Part shown: piece by piece, positions 15,036 to 17,591 of the stretch | How positions within the stretch are numbered: the first letter of the stretch is position 1 | How the letters are laid out: every line of letters starts with the position of its first letter | NCBI GenBank assembly: GCA_937890045.1 | Contig: CALBXV010000429.1 | Location: 1 to 17,591 of the forward strand | Direction of reading: 5' to 3' | Length of the DNA: 17,591 bases | From: an uncultured archaeon | Lineage (GTDB): Archaea; Thermoproteota; Nitrososphaeria; Nitrososphaerales; CALBXV01 | The notes under the pieces: model-generated | Database searches by the model: none | The model's input: the letters and a program-made list of their open reading frames with translations, nothing else | What the model was told of the DNA's origin: nothing | Made by a program: the position numbers and the translations under genes

Positions 15036-15268
15036 TATTTTAATTTATATTTTAAATATCTCCGAATTAATTTAAATAAACTAATGAGATAAATGATCAA
15101 AATTAATATAATAAAACTAAATTGAAATACATCTGTTAAAATTAAACCAAAATAAATAGTATATTGAGGTAATAATACAAGAATATTAAATATAAAATAG
15201 GAAATTAAGAATAAAATTAACCACGAAATGAATATAATAAATAAAACAAACCATGATTCACGTAACAT
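15032..15268 (-). CDS. Small two-helix membrane protein, unrecognised
   Basis: A 78-residue hydrophobic protein with two predicted membrane helices, at about 7-29 and 45-67, and a basic C-terminus (KLIRRYLKYKLKY) that should lie on the cytoplasmic side. I do not recognise a family. Its ATG starts immediately after the TAA of the GlcNAc-1-P transferase gene (no gap), so the two are almost surely co-transcribed and translationally coupled. This suggests an accessory membrane partner of that enzyme or a later glycan step. It is convergent with the Trm112-like gene, sharing a TTAA that contains both stops. Confidence 0.65.
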   Translation of the reverse strand: MLRESWFVLFIIFISWLILFLISYFIFNILVLLPQYTIYFGLILTDVFQFSFIILILIIYLISLFKLIRRYLKYKLKY

Positions 15269-16249
15269 TTAGATCACCAACATTGTTATAATTGAAAGAG
15301 AAATAGCAAATATTTCAATTAACATAATAATATTAAAAAGTTTTTTTTCACTAGCGGGACCATTTAGTAATAACAATCTCACTAATGTAATTGGAGAATT
15401 TGGATTTTTAGATGCAGATAATTGACCATCAGGTAACATAGTTACTGGTCGATGTTTAATTTGATGAAATTCTTTTAATCCTTTATTACTAGCAATAAAT
15501 AAAAATGAGTTTAATATAGCTGGAAAAATAGCAATTAATGCGAGAAGTTCAAAATCAGTTAAAATTGCAATAGTTCCATATAACGCTCCAATTGTTAATG
15601 TACCAGTATCACCTGGAAATATTTTTGATGGATAACGATGGAAAATAAAGAATGCTAATAATGAAGTTACAATGGGCATAACAATAATAATCATATAAAA
15701 ATTAGATGTAAGAGTTAAAAATAGCAAAATAGGAATAAAGGATAGTAAAGTAAATCCACTAAACACTCCATTTAAAACATCAATAGTATTAATTGTGTTA
15801 GCTGTAACAGAAATAGCAATGAGAATTAGAATTGGGTATATAATTGAAATTTGAATGTCGCCGAAAATGATGTTTAAATTGTAATCATACGTATTTGTAA
15901 AGAAAAGGATCGGTATAGTTGCGAAAATTAATAATATCGGTTTACTATATGCATTAAATGTTTTAAAATCATCTATAATTCCTATTATACTAGTTATAAT
16001 AGTTATAATTAATATTATTAGAATTTTAACATCAAGAAATATAAAATATAGAATAATTTCAGAGCAAATTATACTAAAACTGATGCCTATTCCACCAAGA
16101 AATGGAATTTTAGGTTTGTGTATTTTATGATAATCAATAGTTACTAAGTTAAGTTTTGGTAAGATTTTAATTAAAAATTTAGTTATTATGAATGTAATAA
16201 TAAATGGGGTAAAGATACTCAATAACATAAATTCATAAAATAAATTCAT
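15269..16249 (-). CDS. Lipid-carrier UDP-GlcNAc-1-phosphate transferase (Alg7/AglH-like)
   Basis: A polytopic glycosyltransferase family 4 (WecA/MraY/Alg7) enzyme of 326 residues. It would move a GlcNAc-1-phosphate (or similar) from UDP onto dolichyl phosphate, the first step of lipid-linked glycan assembly for N-glycosylation. Seen motifs: IPFLGGIGIS near 48-57, the Mg-binding Asp93-Asp94 in GIIDDFKT, NTIDVLNG at 154-161, FPGDTGTLTIGA around Asp214, and IKHRPVT with His266. About ten hydrophobic helices surround them. The eukaryote/archaeal Alg7-like form is favoured over MraY because archaea lack murein. It is divergent from the ssDNA-binding gene over 54 bp, and a small membrane protein gene follows directly. 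Confidence 0.9.
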   Translation of the reverse strand: MNLFYEFMLLSIFTPFIITFIITKFLIKILPKLNLVTIDYHKIHKPKIPFLGGIGISFSIICSEIILYFIFLDVKILIILIITIITSIIGIIDDFKTFNAYSKPILLIFATIPILFFTNTYDYNLNIIFGDIQISIIYPILILIAISVTANTINTIDVLNGVFSGFTLLSFIPILLFLTLTSNFYMIIIVMPIVTSLLAFFIFHRYPSKIFPGDTGTLTIGALYGTIAILTDFELLALIAIFPAILNSFLFIASNKGLKEFHQIKHRPVTMLPDGQLSASKNPNSPITLVRLLLLNGPASEKKLFNIIMLIEIFAISLSIITMLVI

Positions 16250-16270
16250 ATTTCTCAGCTATAACCTTAA

Positions 16271-16282
16271 AATATATATATT
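16271..16282. promoter_or_regulatory. Symmetric TATA palindrome shared by divergent genes
   Basis: AATATATATATT is a perfect 12-bp palindrome centred at 16276.5. That centre is exactly midway between the first bases of the two divergent ATGs (16249 and 16304), 27.5 bp from each. This is the expected TATA position for leaderless mRNAs in both directions. Confidence 0.6.
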
Positions 16283-16303
16283 GGATTAGTTATTTATTCA
16301 TTA

Positions 16304-16615
16304 ATGAAAATTATTGAACTAAAGGATGGATTACGAAGAGTAGATGCAGAAGGTAGTATCATTGATATCGGTGAAGAGAGAAGTGTAAATCTTAAAGCAG
16401 GAGGCGAAGCTCGTGTTCAAGAATCTACATTACAAGATGATTCAGGCTCAATAAAATTATCACTGTGGAATGACCATATTGATTCGATAAAAATTGGATC
16501 AAAAGTTATTGTAGGAAATGGCTATGTTAATAGTTGGCAAGGCGAAATAAGACTAAATGTAGGAAGATATGGAAGTCTAACAGTTGATGGCGCGGTAATC
16601 CAATCAAATTCATAA
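16304..16615 (+). CDS. OB-fold single-stranded DNA-binding protein
   Basis: A 103-residue protein with a single OB-fold like the DNA-binding domain of RPA and crenarchaeal SSB: EGSIIDIGEERSVN at 16-29, VQESTLQDDSGSIKLSLWND at 38-57, and VNSWQGEIRLNVGRYGSL at 75-92. Trp55 and Trp78 are placed to stack on bases. It coats ssDNA during replication and repair. Proteins of this length and sequence are typical of Thaumarchaeota (from memory). There is no acidic C-terminal tail; the protein ends VIQSNS. Its GC content is somewhat higher than its neighbours', as expected of a well-expressed gene. The start is ATG with a TATA box 27 nt upstream, so it is leaderless. It is convergent with the Hsp20-like gene. 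Confidence 0.85.
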   Translation: MKIIELKDGLRRVDAEGSIIDIGEERSVNLKAGGEARVQESTLQDDSGSIKLSLWNDHIDSIKIGSKVIVGNGYVNSWQGEIRLNVGRYGSLTVDGAVIQSNS

Positions 16616-16620
16616 AAAAA
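16614..16620 (-). terminator. Poly-U tract after the Hsp20-like gene
   Basis: Seven A on the plus strand give U7 in the minus-strand transcript, 14-20 nt after the stop codon at 16634. This fits an archaeal U-run terminator; no hairpin is needed. Confidence 0.35.
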
Positions 16621-16633
16621 TATAGTAATAAAA

Positions 16634-17080
16634 TTAAAGTTTTAACGTTTTAAGTTTAACAGTTAAAGTACCATTAATATATTTTATATTAATTATTTCT
16701 TTATTATCCCCAATATCAATCTCTTTTTTAAAATTCATTCCTCCAAATATATGGAGAGAAGTGTTTTTAATATCAACTTTAATTTGAGTTTTTGGTCCTG
16801 GAACATCAGCTATAATAGTTGTAATATCTTTATCTTCAATTAAATCAAAAATAAATTCTTTTTTAATAGGTTGTATAGGCAGATTAAGACTTTTAGATAT
16901 AGTTTTTCTAAATTCTTTAATCCAATATACAAAAAATAATATAGCTAGAATTACTAATACTATACCAATTATTCCTCTTTGAAATCTAGAAATTAGAAGA
17001 ATGATAAAGCCAAGAATAAGGATGGTGCCCATTAGCACGATTAATGAGATTAATTTGGAATCAAAAGTTGTTGATTTCAT
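16634..17080 (-). CDS. Membrane-anchored Hsp20/alpha-crystallin-like protein
   Basis: A 148-residue protein with two N-terminal membrane helices (about 10-30 and 36-54) and a soluble C-terminal domain (about 74-148). The domain reads like a small heat-shock or CS fold: TTIIADVPGPKTQIKVDIKN, then LHIFGG, KEIDIGD and YINGTLTVKL. These match the VxADxPG, LxI and NGxLTV landmarks of Hsp20. The C-terminal IxI motif used for oligomer formation is not seen, and the protein ends just after NGTLTVKLKTLKL. It may chaperone at the membrane or act as a binding domain. With a short loop between the helices, both termini should face the same side. It is convergent with the ssDNA-binding protein gene. Confidence 0.7.
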   Translation of the reverse strand: MKSTTFDSKLISLIVLMGTILILGFIILLISRFQRGIIGIVLVILAILFFVYWIKEFRKTISKSLNLPIQPIKKEFIFDLIEDKDITTIIADVPGPKTQIKVDIKNTSLHIFGGMNFKKEIDIGDNKEIINIKYINGTLTVKLKTLKL

Positions 17081-17113
17081 AAGAACATCTAAAAATTATA
17101 TTAAATCATATAA

Positions 17114-17591
17114 TTAATCTAATATTATATGTATATAATGGATCTCAACAACTCCATCAACGTTAGATATAAAACCAAGATAAAATTCATCATTTTCTGT
17201 CCATAAAATTATTCGATTAGAATCTCCATTATTGTTTATAAATTCCGTAATAAACGTTTCAGTTTGATTATAATGTTTATTATTAGTATATTCTATTTCA
17301 CCTTCAAAGAATACAAGATTAGTAGAAGGTTTTTGATTTGGTTCGTGTATAGAAATATTGTTATTAACAAATATGTTAGTTATATTTTCAATACGTTGTG
17401 CTTTAGATAATTGAACAGTAGTTTGCGTATCTATATTTGCAGTTCCTTCAAGTTGAGTAAGATAATTCTTAAAAGCCTCATTTATAGAATTTGTTTGAGA
17501 TAAACCAATATTATATGTTCCGTCGAAAGATGCCCCGACAACCGCAATAGCACCTATTTCGGTTACAACACCACCGCCCGGAGCAGTATAA
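17114..17591 (-). CDS. Unrecognised protein, C-terminal 158 residues (start outside window)
   Basis: An open frame enters from beyond 17591 and ends at the TAA at 17114-17116. No ATG, GTG or TTG suitable as a start lies in the visible part, so the gene is cut by the window. The fragment begins with a glycine-rich APGGGVVTEIGAIAVVG, then a polar helix-like SINEAFKNYLTQLEG, and ends in a beta-rich Asn/Thr-rich part (FFEGEIEYTNNKHYNQT, RIILWTENDEFYLGFI, VDGVVEIHYIHIILD). Three N-glycosylation sequons (NIT, NIS, NQT) are present, which would suit an extracellular protein, but no signal peptide can be judged. The function is unknown. It lies on the same strand as, and 33 nt upstream of, the Hsp20-like gene. 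Confidence 0.7.
   Translation of the reverse strand, partial: YTAPGGGVVTEIGAIAVVGASFDGTYNIGLSQTNSINEAFKNYLTQLEGTANIDTQTTVQLSKAQRIENITNIFVNNNISIHEPNQKPSTNLVFFEGEIEYTNNKHYNQTETFITEFINNNGDSNRIILWTENDEFYLGFISNVDGVVEIHYIHIILD

Overview
The window is very AT-rich (most genes look 20-30% GC by eye) and reads as an archaeal chromosome segment, most likely from Nitrososphaerota (Thaumarchaeota). Sequence evidence for an archaeon: two tRNA genes interrupted by small introns with bulge-helix-bulge (BHB) splice sites, one at a non-canonical position; an NreA-type repair protein; a 103-residue stand-alone OB-fold ssDNA-binding protein of the thaumarchaeal type; an Alg7/AglH-like lipid-carrier GlcNAc-1-P transferase; a DUF354 protein; and TATA boxes placed about 27 bp before start codons, as expected for leaderless mRNAs. 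The mix of lactate/glycolate-type dehydrogenase, gamma-glutamyltransferase, PhyH dioxygenase and lipoate enzymes, with no ammonia-oxidation gene in view, would fit a heterotrophic marine lineage. That last point is inference.

Layout. 1-408 (-): fragment of an aldo/keto reductase at about 43% GC, out of character with the rest. 502-3106 (-): a HapK/RedY-like small protein, dihydrolipoyl dehydrogenase and lipoate-protein ligase A, forming a lipoate module. 3182-3733 (+): a flavin-reductase-like protein. 3746-8967 (-): a 988-residue FAD/Fe-S 2-hydroxyacid dehydrogenase, a QueT-family transporter whose true N-terminus lies well upstream of any standard start codon, and gamma-glutamyltransferase. 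9040-9135 (+): tRNA-Ser(CGA) with a 14-nt intron. 9166-9984 (-): PhyH dioxygenase. 10075-11376 (+): NreA. 11381-11472 (-): tRNA-Gln(TTG) with a 19-nt intron at 24/25.

11502-16249 is a cell-surface glycan region: DUF354 (-); then, on +, a degenerate UDP-sugar dehydrogenase homologue, a Gfo/Idh/MocA sugar oxidoreductase and a Trm112-like zinc protein, tightly packed; then, on -, the GlcNAc-1-P transferase with a tiny two-helix membrane protein directly downstream. Together these could make a nucleotide-sugar derivative and start a lipid-linked glycan for N-glycosylation. 16304-16615 (+) is the ssDNA-binding protein, divergent from the transferase across a symmetric TATA palindrome. 16634-17080 (-) is a membrane-anchored Hsp20-like protein. 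17114-17591 (-) is the C-terminal part of an unrecognised protein running off the window.

The most interesting points are: (a) queT, whose homology begins at an ATA codon behind a good Shine-Dalgarno (SD) sequence that can be sequestered by a hairpin-loop pseudoknot, a possible undescribed archaeal RNA switch; (b) the non-canonical tRNA-Gln intron with a textbook BHB fold; (c) the apparent pseudo-enzyme of the UDP-sugar dehydrogenase family in the glycan cluster; (d) the exactly symmetric divergent promoter at 16271-16282. No stretch longer than about 300 bases lacks a gene. No CRISPR array, insertion sequence or rRNA was seen.
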